The notes beneath the pieces are model-generated. The model ran no database searches and had not been told where the DNA came from. It was given only the letters and a program-made list of their open reading frames with translations. From Shinella sp. CPCC 101442 (GTDB lineage Bacteria > Pseudomonadota > Alphaproteobacteria > Rhizobiales > Rhizobiaceae): a DNA stretch of 64,000 nt. Numbering within the stretch: position 1 is the first letter of the stretch; each line of letters opens with the position of its first letter. The stretch is from positions 62,001 to 126,000 of the forward strand of contig NZ_JALIQS010000010.1 of the NCBI RefSeq assembly GCF_024704725.1. Reading direction: 5' to 3'. Of this stretch, positions 1 to 9,740 are shown in pieces. The position numbers and the translations under genes were made by a program.

Positions 1-744
1 GTTGATGCTGCCAAGCAGCGTCGAGCTCAGGGCCGTGCCTGTGATGACACTGGCGCCGCCGGTAATAACGGTGATGAAGGCTTTCGCGATATAGGCGACG
101 CCCATGGTCGGCAGCACCCCGGAAATCGGTGCCAGCAGCCCGCCTGCCAGGCCGCTGAGGGCAGAGCCGATCGCAAAGGTAATGGCGTAGACACGGGAGG
201 GCTCGATGCCGAGCGACGAGGCCATTTCCCGGTTCTGCATGGTTGCGCGCGCAATGAGCCCCGCGCGGGTGAAGCGCAACACGGCGTAGCCACCTGCAAA
301 GACGACCAGAACGATGCCGGCCAGTACGAAATCATAGGCACCGAGGCTGTAGTCTCCGATGCGAAAACTTCCGACCGGAGCGGCAATGCCGACGACGCGA
401 TTGCCGAAGAAGGTGGTGGCAAGCCCGATGAGCAGGAGGCTCAGCCCCCAACTCGCCAGCATCGTATCGACCATGCGGCCATAGAGGCGGCGCATTACCA
501 GTCGCTCTATGACCACGCCAAGCACCGCGATGCTCAGCGGGGCGATGACAAGCATCGCGAGCCAGATGTTGATGCCGGCCTGCACGCTGAAGATCGCGGC
601 AAAGCCGCCGAGCATGATGAATTCGCCATGGGCGAGGTTGATCACCCGCATCATGCCGAAAATGACGGCAAGCCCGACGCTGATAAGCGCGAGATTGCCC
701 ACCGCTCCAACAATCTGGAGCAGCACAACAAGAAAATAGTCCAC
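1..744 (-). CDS. Branched-chain amino acid/urea-type ABC transporter permease (partial, cut by window start)
   Basis: Inner-membrane permease of the LivH/UrtB family, forming part of the channel of an ABC importer. The 248 visible codons are very hydrophobic and include the family stretch RVINLAHGEFIMLGG near residues 34-48 and the EMASSLGIEPSRVYAITFAIG coupling region near residue 170. I chose a GTG start because the frame upstream of it offers no ATG or GTG nearby. It lies 66 bases downstream of the binding-protein gene on the same strand, so the two are probably one operon. The C-terminus is outside the window. Substrate (branched-chain amino acid, urea or short amide) cannot be told from this subunit. 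Confidence 0.88.
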   Translation of the reverse strand, partial: MDYFLVVLLQIVGAVGNLALISVGLAVIFGMMRVINLAHGEFIMLGGFAAIFSVQAGINIWLAMLVIAPLSIAVLGVVIERLVMRRLYGRMVDTMLASWGLSLLLIGLATTFFGNRVVGIAAPVGSFRIGDYSLGAYDFVLAGIVLVVFAGGYAVLRFTRAGLIARATMQNREMASSLGIEPSRVYAITFAIGSALSGLAGGLLAPISGVLPTMGVAYIAKAFITVITGGASVITGTALSSTLLGSIN

Positions 745-810
745 TGGATTTATCCCATGCGGGCTCCCGGTGCGCGGCCTGCCACGCGCCGGGAGGCGAT
801 GCGTCAGCGC

Positions 811-2028
811 TTACTGGATGACGTATTGCTGGTTGTCGTTCGGGTTGGCGACCAGATCGCAGACGGCTGCGGTATCGGCGGGCGGCTGGTTCGCGAAGCT
901 TTCGAGGATTTCGAAGCTATGGTCCTTTGCCCGGCCGATATGCACGTCGGTGGCGCAATGGTGCGTCTTGGGGTCGATCGTCGAAGGGCCGCCGGGTCCA
1001 TTGACCGTCGAGCCACTCTCTATGGCTTCGATGACGGCCATTCGGTCGAGCGAGTTGGCCTTCTTGACGCCGTTTGCCCAATGGTGGACGGCGTTGTAGG
1101 TCGCCGAGGCGTGCTCCGTTACGTAAGGCGCCTTGTCGCCAAACTTCTCGTGATAACGCTTTACGAAGGCCTCGTTTGCCGGTGACTTGATTTCCTGGAA
1201 GTAGCCGAAGGCGGCCATGACGCCGTCGGATTCAGCGGGCGTAAGGACGATATGCTCGTTGCCGCCGCCGAAGGAGGTGGAGACGATCGGTATCTGGCCA
1301 GCCATGCCCGCGGCTGCCCACTGGCGGAAGAAGGACATGTGGTTGCCGCCCACCAGCAGCGTGTAGATGACATCGGGCTTCTCGCGCTGGATCTTCTGGA
1401 TCGCCGCGCTGAAATCGGTAACATCGAGTGGGAAGAATTCGGCCGCAATCACTTCGCCGCCGGCCTGGGCGGTGTAGTCGCGAACCCACTTGGTGGAAAT
1501 CTGGCCGTAATTGTAGTCGGCGGCCAAAACATAGACCTTCTTGCCGAAATTCTTGACAGCAAAGGGCATCAGCTGGCCGATGGTCTGCGAAGGCGTCGAG
1601 CCCGTCAGGAAGGTGTTGCGATCGCAAACGCCACCTTCGTAGAGCGGCGAGTAAAAATAGAGCGTCTGGTAGCGGCTGAGGATCGGGCGGATGGCTTCGC
1701 GGGATGCGCTGGTAATGCCGCCAAACACGGTTGCAGCCTGAAGGCTTGTCGCTGCTTCAGTGGCAAACTGTGTGTAGAGCTGGATATTGGACTGCGGATC
1801 GTATTTCTGAACCTTGATCTGGCGACCAAGCAGGCCACCAGCTTCATTGAGCTCGGAAACGGCAAGATCGAGGCAGGCATCAATCGGCTGGCCGTAGATT
1901 TCGAGGCCGCCGGAGAGATCATAGATGCTTGCGATCGTGATGTCGTCAGCTGCGAAGCCGCGATTGACCCAAGGCGCAGTCAAGGCCACGGCCGTACCGC
2001 CGAGAAACAGGCGTCTGCTGATTTTCAT
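811..2028 (-). CDS. Urea/amide/branched-chain amino acid ABC transporter substrate-binding protein
   Basis: Periplasmic binding protein, 405 residues, Peripla_BP_5/6 fold, close to the UrtA/AmiC branch. The N-terminus reads MKISRRLFLGG followed by a short hydrophobic stretch ending AFAAD-like, a twin-arginine style signal. Family landmarks include the early ASIYDLSGGLEIYGQP segment, ELNEAGGLLGRQI near residue 58 and YSPLYEGG near residue 130. The start is supported by GAGGGTGA about five bases upstream. The matching permease follows downstream. An AT-rich control region lies upstream. Ligand could be urea, a short amide or a branched amino acid; UrtA-like sequences are often misassigned. Confidence 0.88.
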   Translation of the reverse strand: MKISRRLFLGGTAVALTAPWVNRGFAADDITIASIYDLSGGLEIYGQPIDACLDLAVSELNEAGGLLGRQIKVQKYDPQSNIQLYTQFATEAATSLQAATVFGGITSASREAIRPILSRYQTLYFYSPLYEGGVCDRNTFLTGSTPSQTIGQLMPFAVKNFGKKVYVLAADYNYGQISTKWVRDYTAQAGGEVIAAEFFPLDVTDFSAAIQKIQREKPDVIYTLLVGGNHMSFFRQWAAAGMAGQIPIVSTSFGGGNEHIVLTPAESDGVMAAFGYFQEIKSPANEAFVKRYHEKFGDKAPYVTEHASATYNAVHHWANGVKKANSLDRMAVIEAIESGSTVNGPGGPSTIDPKTHHCATDVHIGRAKDHSFEILESFANQPPADTAAVCDLVANPNDNQQYVIQ

Positions 2029-2337
2029 GAGTTCACCCTCTTTTTATAGATCCAAATGGACGCACGACTCCGCTCCGGCAAACTGTCGTCTGCAGGCTCG
2101 GCCCAAGTCGCTGGAAGCGGGCTGAGGAGTTCGTGCGGCTGGATATATTTATATATTCAATATTTTCTTTTTCAAGTATTTTGTGGGGCGTTTGTTTTCG
2201 GCCTCCGATTTTTCAATCGGAGCCACAAAAATTATTATAAAACAAATAGATGTTTGACTTTCAGGGGGAGCTCTTTGCGGGAAGCGGCCGGGAGGCACCG
2301 GTTTTCTCCGCCGCCGCTCAGCGTTGTGAAATGCCGA
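2029..2337. other. Intergenic control region of the binding-protein/permease operon
   Basis: About 309 bases with no convincing gene. It lies upstream of the binding-protein gene on the minus strand and downstream of the AmiC-like gene. The middle part is markedly AT-rich compared with its surroundings and carries a near-palindromic TATATA stretch. Confidence 0.6.
2141..2158. promoter_or_regulatory. Near-palindromic TATATA element upstream of transporter operon
   Basis: GGATATAT-TT-ATATATTC has arms matching in seven of eight positions. It resembles the perfect palindrome in front of the nearby marR gene, so both could be bound by that MarR protein. This is an inference from similarity only; AT-rich alternation is also common in promoters. 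Confidence 0.35.
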
Positions 2338-3534
2338 TCAGGCGTTATCGAAGCTGCGTAGAACTTCGAACTCCGTGCCTTCGGCGCGCGCGAGATAGGT
2401 CGGTCCGGAGGCAAGGCCGTTTCGAACTGTCGTCACACCTCGGGGGCTTTCAAAGCTGAGACCTTCGAACGCTCGGGACAGGGCATCGATTTCAAGCGAC
2501 TGTGCGCGCGTCGCCAGCGCGCCGAAGAAGCGCAGGCCTTCATAGCAGGCTTCGCTCAACACGCCCTGCACGGGCGCCGTGACGCCGAAGGCATCCCGGT
2601 AGCGCTTGAGAAACGTGCGGTTCTCGGGCGTCTGCAGGGCGCTGAAATAGCCGGCGGCGCAAAACAGGTTTTCGGTGTTGTCTGCACCGATCGCCATCAG
2701 TGTATTTTCCTCAATGGCGCCCGATAGACGCAAGATATGGCGGGAGAGGCCGCGTTCGGCGAACATGCGGTTGAACGGCACGCATTCCGAGCCGACGAGC
2801 GAGAGGAAAACAATATCGGGATTGGCCGCCTCGATCATATCGACAAGATGAGTTGTATCATGACCGAGGCCGACATATTCCTCACCGACGATGTTGCCGC
2901 CGCGCCTTATGACGAAGTCGCGCACCCAGTGGTGCGAAGCGCGCGGCCAGACGTAGTCATTTCCAACGAGAAACCAACGCCCTGCTCCCTTGTTGTCCAT
3001 GAAATGGCTGACAGGGCCGGAAAATTGCCGTTCCGGTACTTCGCCGATGCTGAAAGTCTTCTCGCCTTGCGTGCCGCCTTCGAAGAGCGGAGCAAAGACA
3101 TAGGGCACGCGATCAGCCAAGGCACGGGCGAGCTCGACCCGGACGGAGGAGAGATGGACGCCGACCAGAGCATTTGCACCTTGGCGCTCGACAAGATCGC
3201 GGGCTCGCTCGACGACGGCCTGCGGACTGCCCCCGGCATCGGCCGCCAGAAGCTCGATCTGCCGGCCAAGGATGCCGCCTTTTTCGTTCAATTCGGCAGC
3301 AGCAAGGACGGCGCTGTATTGGCACGACGGCCCCCAGATTGCATCGGCGCCCTGAAAGGGGACGAGCAGTCCGATGCGAAGAGGCTCGCGTTTACGTGGC
3401 GCGGATAGATTGGAGTGGCCGGTGCGCTGCAAAAACAGCGACTGGCGCAAGCACGCCTTAGTCCTGCGCGAAGAGGATGGATTGCGCATCCAGATGCTGC
3501 CACCATCGCCGGCCAGAGCAAAATCGAGCGTCAC
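2338..3534 (-). CDS. AmiC-like ligand-binding-fold protein without signal peptide
   Basis: A 398-residue protein of the same periplasmic-binding fold as the neighbouring transporter subunit; compare LRIGLLVPFQG, AELNEKGGILGRQIELL and the FAPLFEGG segment. The N-terminus has about 50 polar residues and no hydrophobic signal, so it is predicted to be cytoplasmic. That is the situation of AmiC, the amide sensor of Pseudomonas that controls an antiterminator. The GTG start has AAAGGGAGA just upstream; a longer frame to 3645 exists but lacks this site. It is divergent from a MarR gene. Role as a sensor is inference; it could also be a transporter subunit with an unrecognised export signal. Confidence 0.72.
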   Translation of the reverse strand: MTLDFALAGDGGSIWMRNPSSSRRTKACLRQSLFLQRTGHSNLSAPRKREPLRIGLLVPFQGADAIWGPSCQYSAVLAAAELNEKGGILGRQIELLAADAGGSPQAVVERARDLVERQGANALVGVHLSSVRVELARALADRVPYVFAPLFEGGTQGEKTFSIGEVPERQFSGPVSHFMDNKGAGRWFLVGNDYVWPRASHHWVRDFVIRRGGNIVGEEYVGLGHDTTHLVDMIEAANPDIVFLSLVGSECVPFNRMFAERGLSRHILRLSGAIEENTLMAIGADNTENLFCAAGYFSALQTPENRTFLKRYRDAFGVTAPVQGVLSEACYEGLRFFGALATRAQSLEIDALSRAFEGLSFESPRGVTTVRNGLASGPTYLARAEGTEFEVLRSFDNA

Positions 3535-3643
3535 GGCATTCTCCCTTTTCGTTCTACGCTCCACCCTGGACGACACGCTCCGCAACGGCGGATTGTGAAT
3601 TTTCTGTTTTCGTTGGTCCCAGCCTATGCGGCGAGACAGAAGC

Positions 3644-3657
3644 ACTATATATATAGT
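3644..3657. promoter_or_regulatory. Perfect 14-bp palindrome ACTATATATATAGT, candidate MarR operator
   Basis: The palindrome lies 31 bases before the marR start codon in the gap shared with the divergent AmiC-like gene. MarR proteins usually bind short AT-rich palindromes in their own promoter, so autoregulation is plausible. Confidence 0.5.
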
Positions 3658-3688
3658 TTCCGATTAAACAATTGCTCATTGAAGAATC

Positions 3689-4105
3689 ATGGCCGAACGC
3701 TCGCTTAACGACCACCTTTCACACCTGCTCGCCCAGGCAAACCGGCATCTTAGCCGTCAGCTGACCGCTGAGGGGGTGTCGTTGGACCAATGGCGGCTGA
3801 TGAAGGTTCTCTCGGAGGCGGGTGGGCTGCCGATGGGAAAACTTGCGGAGGAACTGGCGCTCAACCTGCCGACACTGACGAAGCTGGTTGATCGCATGGT
3901 GCAGGATGCACTGGTTTACAGAGTTCCGGATCCCGCCGATCGCCGCAAGGTGCGGATGTTCCTATCCGACAAGGGAGCCGCGATGCTTGCAAGTCAAAAC
4001 AAACGGGTCGAGGAGCATGAGGCAAAGGTGGAAGGCAGCTACGGCAACGAGGATGCCCAGCGACTGAAGACGATGCTCGAAAGCTTTATCAAGCAGATCG
4101 TGTGA
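3689..4105 (+). CDS. MarR family transcriptional regulator
   Basis: A 138-residue winged-helix regulator. The recognition helix region covers roughly residues 49-72 (GKLAEELALNLPTLTKLVDRM) and the wing holds the family motif DPADRRKVR at residues 81-89. Length fits the family. It is transcribed away from the AmiC-like gene and has an AT-rich palindrome immediately upstream. It likely senses a small molecule and represses itself and one or both neighbouring transcription units, including the transporter; the ligand is unknown. Confidence 0.9.
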   Translation: MAERSLNDHLSHLLAQANRHLSRQLTAEGVSLDQWRLMKVLSEAGGLPMGKLAEELALNLPTLTKLVDRMVQDALVYRVPDPADRRKVRMFLSDKGAAMLASQNKRVEEHEAKVEGSYGNEDAQRLKTMLESFIKQIV

Positions 4106-4168
4106 GCTGCCGGCGTCTAAATCAGCAGCCATGTTCATGTAAGATATATTCGCCGCAAGCTCATTTCT

Positions 4169-5092
4169 TCAATATAAAACCATATCAGCACCACTGACGA
4201 CGTCCATCTGAGATCGGGGCGATGCCTCCTGTCTAAGCAGCCGTCTCAGATAGTTGCCATAGTCGCTCTTGCCGTATCGCTCGGCCTGTTTCTCGAATTC
4301 TGCACATGAAATGAAGCCTTGGCCGAGCGCGACTTCCTCAGGGCACGCGATCTTGAAGCCCTGGCGCTTTTCCAGCGTGCGCACGAAGTCCCCGGCTTCG
4401 AGGAGACTCTCCGGCGTGCCGGTGTCGAGCCAGGCATAGCCACGCCCCATGATCGATACTCGAAGCTTGCCACGCTTGAGATAGTGTCGGTTGATATCAG
4501 TGATCTCGTATTCGCCGCGGCCTGAAGGCTTCAGGTTGGCCGCGATCTCGACCACGCTGGGATCGTAAAAATAGAGACCGGCGACGGCCCAGTTGGATTT
4601 TGGTGCCTTTGGTTTTTCTTCTATGGAGACCGCATTCATGTCCTTGTCGAAATCGACAACGCCATAGCGCTCCGGATCGACGACATGATACGCAAAAACG
4701 GTGCCGCCCGAGATATTGGCACGAGCATCCGCCAGGAGCTTGGGAAGCCCGTGCCCGAAGAAGATGTTGTCGCCGAGGATAAGGCAGCAATTTGCATTGT
4801 CGATGAAATCCGCACCGATCACGAAGGCCTGCGCAAGGCCGTCCGGTCTGACCTGGATGGCGTAGGAAAGCTCCAGGCCCCATTGCGAACCGTCACCCAG
4901 CAGTTTCTGGAAGTGCGGCATGTCATGCGGTGTCGAAATGATCAGGATTTCGCGAATGCCCGCCAGCATCAAGGTCGTCAGCGGGTAATAGATCATTGGC
5001 TTGTCATAGATCGGCAGGATCTGCTTGCTGATCGCCATGGTCATCGGATGCAGTCGGGTGCCGTTGCCTCCGGCCAGAATGATACCCCTCAT
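4169..5092 (-). CDS. rfbA: Glucose-1-phosphate thymidylyltransferase
   Basis: RmlA/RfbA makes dTDP-glucose from glucose-1-phosphate and dTTP, the first step to dTDP-L-rhamnose. The N-terminus holds the nucleotidyltransferase signature [22 protein letters not shown] and [20 protein letters not shown] are also typical. The ATG giving MRGIILAGG is preferred over a start 45 bases upstream because it matches the family and overlaps the rfbD stop by four bases (ATGA). At 307 residues it is slightly longer than usual, with a polar C-terminal tail. It is the last gene of the rfbCBDA operon and supplies rhamnose for the polysaccharide locus. Confidence 0.96.
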   Translation of the reverse strand: MRGIILAGGNGTRLHPMTMAISKQILPIYDKPMIYYPLTTLMLAGIREILIISTPHDMPHFQKLLGDGSQWGLELSYAIQVRPDGLAQAFVIGADFIDNANCCLILGDNIFFGHGLPKLLADARANISGGTVFAYHVVDPERYGVVDFDKDMNAVSIEEKPKAPKSNWAVAGLYFYDPSVVEIAANLKPSGRGEYEITDINRHYLKRGKLRVSIMGRGYAWLDTGTPESLLEAGDFVRTLEKRQGFKIACPEEVALGQGFISCAEFEKQAERYGKSDYGNYLRRLLRQEASPRSQMDVVSGADMVLY

Positions 5093-6012
5093 TGCCGTCC
5101 CCCCGAGTGAGCGCTTCGAGCTTGCGCGTGATTGCATCCGAGTAGTGTTTCGATCACCTTACGGGTCGAAGTCCGCCAGTCTGGAAGCGCGATACCGTAG
5201 ATACGCGCGAGCTTCTCACCTGAAAGTCTGGAATTCGCGGGCCGCTTGACGGGCGAGGGATATTGGTCGGAGGTGATGGGCACGACCTCCACAGGACTGC
5301 GCCCAAAGGACTCCGCTGTGCTGAAAATCTCTCGAGCGAACTCCGCCCAACTGGCTTCGCCGGCGCCTGCCAGATGAAAAATGCCGCGATACCTGCGGTC
5401 GCGATCCCCAACCATCCGTCGTGCGACCGTGATTAATGTACGCGCAATATCCTCAGCCGATGTCGGACAGCCCAGCTGGTCGGCGACGACGACAAGCTTG
5501 TCGTGCGTTTCTCCCAGCTTGAGCATCGTCTTCAGAAAATTGTTGGCGTAGGGCGAATAGACCCAGGCGGTGCGGAGGATTGCAAGGTCGCTGACGGTTG
5601 CCTCCGCGCGGCGTTCCCCCTCTATCTTTGATGCGCCATAGACACAAATCGGCCCTACCCGATCGGTCTCGACATAGGGTGTCGGCTTCCGGCCGTCGAA
5701 CACGTAGTCCGTGGAGAGATGGAGCAGGGGGACGCCCAGCCGTGCGGCCGCCTCGGCCACGGCGCCAGCGCCGATTCCATTAACGGCGAAGGCGAGGTCC
5801 CGTTCCGTTTCGGCCTTGTCGACCATCGTGTAGGCGGCGGCCGAGATGATGGCATCCGGACGAGCGGTTGCGAGCGCGGGCATGATGCTGCCTGGTGTTA
5901 CGAGATCAAGTTCCGGCCGGCCGATAGGGATGATCTCGACATTCATCTGCGGGCCGAGGGCCGCGAGGGACCGCGCAATCTGACCTTCCCTGCCGGTAAC
6001 GACGATCCTCAT
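5089..6012 (-). CDS. rfbD: dTDP-4-dehydrorhamnose reductase
   Basis: RmlD/RfbD carries out the last step to dTDP-L-rhamnose, reducing dTDP-4-keto-L-rhamnose with NAD(P)H. Extended SDR features are a [10 protein letters not shown] nucleotide-binding loop at the N-terminus, the STDYVFDG segment and the catalytic YGASK. The C-terminus has the RPANSRLS motif typical of RmlD. The start at MRIVVTG is chosen over one three codons upstream by family comparison. It overlaps rfbA by four bases and lies five bases downstream of rfbB. Confidence 0.96.
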   Translation of the reverse strand: MRIVVTGREGQIARSLAALGPQMNVEIIPIGRPELDLVTPGSIMPALATARPDAIISAAAYTMVDKAETERDLAFAVNGIGAGAVAEAAARLGVPLLHLSTDYVFDGRKPTPYVETDRVGPICVYGASKIEGERRAEATVSDLAILRTAWVYSPYANNFLKTMLKLGETHDKLVVVADQLGCPTSAEDIARTLITVARRMVGDRDRRYRGIFHLAGAGEASWAEFAREIFSTAESFGRSPVEVVPITSDQYPSPVKRPANSRLSGEKLARIYGIALPDWRTSTRKVIETLLGCNHAQARSAHSGGRQ

Positions 6013-6017
6013 GGCGA

Positions 6018-7076
6018 TCACGCCCGCCTTTCCAGCATGCCGAGACGTTCGCCGGCATAGACGGTTTCACGCAACGGGCGCCACCACCACTCATTGTCGA
6101 GAAACCAGGCGACGGTCTTTTCGATGCCGCTGTCGAATTTCTCCCGGGCTTTCCAGCCAAGCTCGTTTTCGAGCCGCGTCGCGTCGATGGCATAGCGGGC
6201 GTCGTGGCCGGGCCGGTCATCGACATAGGTGATCAGCCGTTCATGCGGGCTACCTTTCGGCCGCATCGCGTCCATGACCTGGCAGATGCGCCTGACCACA
6301 TCGATATTGCGGCGCTCGTTGCGGCCGCCGACATTGTATTTCTCGCCCGGCCGACCCCGTTCGGCAATGAGGTGGAGCGCGCGAGCATGGTCCTCGACAT
6401 AGAGCCAGTCCCTGATATTCGCGCCCTTGCCATAAACCGGCAGCGGCCTTTGTTCGAGCGCGTTGAGGATTGTGAGGGGGATGAGTTTTTCCGGAAAATG
6501 ATAAGGACCGTAGTTGTTCGAGCAGTTCGATACAATGACCGGAAGCCCGTAGGTCCGCTGCCAGGCGATGGCCAGATGGTCGCTTGCCGCTTTCGACGCG
6601 GAGTAGGGCGAGGAAGGATCGTAAGGCGTATCTTCATGGAAAAGGCCTTGGTCGCCAAGGGATCCATAGACCTCGTCAGTCGAGACATGCACGAAGCGGA
6701 AAGCCGTCCTCGCAAAAGCGGGTAGGCTGTTCCAGTAGGCGCGCGCGGCCTCGAGCAGCGTGAAGGTGCCCACGATATTGGATTCGATGAAATTGCCGGC
6801 CGCGTTGATCGAGCGATCGACATGGCTTTCGGCGGCAAGATGCATCACGCGATCGGGGCGGAAGCTATCGAATGCCTCGGCAATGATCCGTTTTGCGCAG
6901 ATATCCGCCTTGAGGAAACGGTAATTTGGTTGGTTTTCGACATCTTTTAGGGAGGCGAGATTACCAGCATAGGTGATTTTATCGACGTTGAGGACCTCGA
7001 CACCTGCCTCTCGCACGAGGTGACGGATGAGGGCTGAACCGATGAACCCGGCACCTCCGGTGACAAGAACACGCAT
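6018..7076 (-). CDS. rfbB: dTDP-glucose 4,6-dehydratase
   Basis: RmlB/RfbB converts dTDP-glucose to dTDP-4-keto-6-deoxyglucose using bound NAD. An extended SDR of 352 residues with [14 protein letters not shown] at the N-terminus, [22 protein letters not shown] and the catalytic [10 protein letters not shown]. The ATG of MRVLVTGG has GGAGAGG eight bases upstream; a TTG two codons earlier is too close to that site. It sits two bases after the rfbC stop, so the two are co-transcribed. Confidence 0.96.
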   Translation of the reverse strand: MRVLVTGGAGFIGSALIRHLVREAGVEVLNVDKITYAGNLASLKDVENQPNYRFLKADICAKRIIAEAFDSFRPDRVMHLAAESHVDRSINAAGNFIESNIVGTFTLLEAARAYWNSLPAFARTAFRFVHVSTDEVYGSLGDQGLFHEDTPYDPSSPYSASKAASDHLAIAWQRTYGLPVIVSNCSNNYGPYHFPEKLIPLTILNALEQRPLPVYGKGANIRDWLYVEDHARALHLIAERGRPGEKYNVGGRNERRNIDVVRRICQVMDAMRPKGSPHERLITYVDDRPGHDARYAIDATRLENELGWKAREKFDSGIEKTVAWFLDNEWWWRPLRETVYAGERLGMLERRA

Positions 7077-7078
7077 CG

Positions 7079-7660
7079 TCAAGTCCTCTCCATATGCGGG
7101 GAAAATACAAAGGATGTCAGGAGTTTCGCCAACGGCGGCTGCGTCCTGTCTTTCTGGGAAAGGACGACGTTTCCTTCCTCAACCGGCCACGCGATGTTGA
7201 TCTCGGGGTCGTTCCAGAGCAGGCCACGGTCGTGTTGTGCGCTATAGGGGGCCGTGACTTTGTATTGCACGATCGTAGCCGGATCGAGCGTCAAGAAGCC
7301 GTGCGCAAATCCGGCGGGGATCCAGAGCTGCACGCCGTTCCCACCCGTGAGTTCGGCGCCCGCCCATTGGCCGAAGGTCGGCGACCCCTTGCGGATATCG
7401 ACCGCGACGTCAAAAATGGCGCCTCTGATGCAATGGACGAGTTTGCCCTGAGTGAAGGGGGCGGTTTGGAAGTGCAAACCGCGGAGGGTTCCTTTTTCGA
7501 CGGAGAGCGACTGGTTGTCCTGCACGAAGGCAACGTCCGCGACATGTTCCCGGAACCAGGCGTCCCTGAATATCTCCGAGAAATAACCCCTGTCGTCACC
7601 GTGCCGGGTCGGCACGATCTTCACGATGTCTGCTATGGCAAGCCGCTCGAGTTGTGTCAT
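7079..7660 (-). CDS. rfbC: dTDP-4-dehydrorhamnose 3,5-epimerase
   Basis: RmlC/RfbC, a cupin-fold epimerase that inverts C3 and C5 of dTDP-4-keto-6-deoxyglucose. Landmarks are [12 protein letters not shown] near residues 22-33, GTLRGLHFQ near residue 57 and [12 protein letters not shown] near residue 115. The length of 193 residues is normal. It is first in the rfbCBDA order, so the operon promoter should lie in the long AT-rich gap upstream. Confidence 0.96.
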   Translation of the reverse strand: MTQLERLAIADIVKIVPTRHGDDRGYFSEIFRDAWFREHVADVAFVQDNQSLSVEKGTLRGLHFQTAPFTQGKLVHCIRGAIFDVAVDIRKGSPTFGQWAGAELTGGNGVQLWIPAGFAHGFLTLDPATIVQYKVTAPYSAQHDRGLLWNDPEINIAWPVEEGNVVLSQKDRTQPPLAKLLTSFVFSPHMERT

Positions 7661-8544
7661 AGGCCCTCCGCGTTGTTTCTATCACCGGAAGGGGCTGCAA
7701 CTCATTCGCGACTAATGTTCATGGTTTTACGGAAATTGTTCAATGCAACGCACTGGACCAAGTCCAAAAGGCGTAGCTCCAAGCGTTTTTGCTGCGTTCG
7801 TACACGCTGAACCGCAGAAAGTGTACTTCCGGTTCTAGGCCGTTGGAGGCTGTAGATGGAACGAGTGGCAAATCCGCGCGGAGTCTACGAGTTGGCTGAT
7901 CGATCATCTGCCGGTGAGATCGCAATCTGTCACTTTCGTTCCGGAATTTGTCCGCTCTGGGCCGGATCGTAGCGCGCCCGTAGGAAAACTCGCGCATTCG
8001 TCAAAACAAAGCGCAAATTCCTATTGTTTTGGGTCTGTTTGGAACGAAAAAATATTCGTAATACTTTTTACCAATATAGCGCTTGTTTGGCGGTAAATTT
8101 TAATTTCCTAAAATTCCAAGATGTGCGGATAAATTTGAATTATTCTTTCGTTCCGTAAGAATTTCAAAAGAAATTCTCTCGTGTATTTTTGAAATTCTCT
8201 TCTTTTTGAGAAACAATGAAATAAATGACAGGTATTTTTATGAAGGAGCAGTGGGTATTTCATGCGCATTCACTCGGGTAATTAATCAAAATTATCTAAG
8301 GTGATTGGCTATTATCCGTTGCAAATCAGCATAGCGCGAAAGTCGTACAAAAGAGCTATACAGGTTGTGATGTTTACGATATATTAGCCATGTATTATTG
8401 GTCATAGGCTTTAAGAAAAATGAATTATCTAGATGCCGAGCTCGTTTGGGGAAGCTTGGCTCATGCACCGGTGAGGTGGAATTTTCGCTGAATTCAGAAA
8501 AACAAAATCGAAGGCTATGGGTCTTGACATGGAGTATTGTAATC
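7661..8544. other. Long AT-rich intergenic region between rfbC and a LuxR-type gene
   Basis: About 880 bases with no convincing gene; short frames on both strands lack family features. The part from about 8000 to 8400 is strikingly AT-rich. It holds the promoters of the divergent rfb operon and the LuxR-type gene, a 13-bp palindrome TGGAC-CAA-GTCCA at 7753-7765, and a cluster of GAAATTCTCT repeats. A small RNA could be hidden here but I cannot show one. Confidence 0.6.
8158..8200. promoter_or_regulatory. Cluster of three GAAATTCT elements, candidate operator
   Basis: AGAATTTC-AAAA-GAAATTCT forms a perfect 8-bp inverted repeat at 8158-8177. The sequence GAAATTCTCT at 8170-8179 recurs as a direct repeat at 8191-8200, 21 bases apart, which is two helical turns and would place both copies on the same face of the DNA. 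It lies in the divergent promoter gap between rfbC and the LuxR-type gene. Confidence 0.45.
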
Positions 8545-9303
8545 ATGACAGCGACGCACGTTTATATGAGTGGGAGAGATTTTCCGGGTTCCGGCTCTGC
8601 AGATTTCCTGGAAACGAATGGCCGGGAAATACAGATTGCACTGCCGGATCGGGAAAAGTCGATAATGGTGCTGGATCGCAGGTCTTTGGACGGGCAGTGC
8701 CTGGCAAAGTGCCTGAGAACACCTAAGAGTGGGTTGGAGTTTGTTGCAGTTACATCAGCGGAACATTGGAAGTCCGTAAGCGACGATTTTCCACCACTCG
8801 CTGCAATACTTCTAAACATTGGTGGAGACAACGCTGATAACCCGGTTGTGGCTGAAAGTGTGAGAAGCCTCGCCGAGGAATTCCGGGTGCAAGTGATCCT
8901 TCTCGCGGATTCCGCCGACCTTCTGCAGATCATGAAGGCGCTCGAATACGGTGCAAAGAGTTACATTCCATCTTCCGTGACAATCGATGTTTGTCTGGAG
9001 GCCATCGCTTTGTCGTTGGCCGGCGGCGTTTACCTGCCCGCAAGCAGCGTTCTCGCCGCGCGTCAAATGCTGGCGGCAGAAGCACCACCGGTGCGGCTGC
9101 TCGACAGCATGTTCACTGCCAGGCAAATCGAAGTGGTGAACGCCTTGCGTCGCGGCAAGGCCAATAAGATCATTGCCTATGAACTCGATCTTCGTGAGAG
9201 CACCGTCAAGGTGCATATAAGAAACATTATGAAGAAGATGAACGCGACCAATCGCACCGAGGTCGCTTACAAGCTCAACGAGCTGTTCCCGCTTGAGGCT
9301 TGA
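8545..9303 (+). CDS. LuxR/NarL-type regulator with degenerate receiver domain
   Basis: A 252-residue protein with an N-terminal receiver-like domain and a C-terminal LuxR DNA-binding helix-turn-helix (about residues 185-245, FTARQIEVVNALRRGKANKII then STVKVHIRNIMKKM). In the receiver the phospho-acceptor position reads ILLNIGG, with Asn in place of Asp, and the usual C-terminal Lys is replaced (GAKSYIPS). Phosphorylation-independent control is therefore likely. The ATG start has GGAG ten bases upstream; the open frame extends upstream to 8398 through AT-rich sequence with no better site. It probably controls the polysaccharide genes on either side, as does its relative at 35393. Confidence 0.85.
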   Translation: MTATHVYMSGRDFPGSGSADFLETNGREIQIALPDREKSIMVLDRRSLDGQCLAKCLRTPKSGLEFVAVTSAEHWKSVSDDFPPLAAILLNIGGDNADNPVVAESVRSLAEEFRVQVILLADSADLLQIMKALEYGAKSYIPSSVTIDVCLEAIALSLAGGVYLPASSVLAARQMLAAEAPPVRLLDSMFTARQIEVVNALRRGKANKIIAYELDLRESTVKVHIRNIMKKMNATNRTEVAYKLNELFPLEA

Positions 9304-9740
9304 AATGCTGATGAACCGGAAATGGGTCGTTCCGGTTCACCGCAGTCCGCCTAATTGGGGGAAATTCTATCTTGATGCTTGGTGCTGGCGGCGCTCACAC
9401 CCAAACACCCAGCCGCAGATCGGCTTGGGTGGCGTCTGCCGCGTCCGCGCGATCCTGCCCTGCAAGCCAAGCCCGGCAGGCCATGAGAGCCTTCGAGGCC
9501 GATCGCGACAACGCGTGTGTAATGATTGCTGCGTGCGCGTTCGCGGCCATCTGCCAAGGCTTCTGGAAAAGCGGCGAGATCAGCATGCCGGGGCGATGCG
9601 ATAGGCCCGCCATGCGCATTCATCATGACCGCCGGTCTGGCCGGCGTATCACGCAACCGCTGGCTTTTCTGCAGGGCGAGATTAGAGATGCCGCTCAGAC
9701 TGACAGAGCCCTATGCAGCGATGCCTTTGCGGCAAGCAAT
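9304..9740. other. Gap without a recognisable gene
   Basis: 437 bases between the LuxR-type gene and the 3' end of the sugar transferase gene. Short open frames occur on both strands, but none has family features or a clear ribosome binding site, and they read as low-complexity GC-rich translation. I see nothing definite; it may be decayed coding sequence. Confidence 0.5.
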
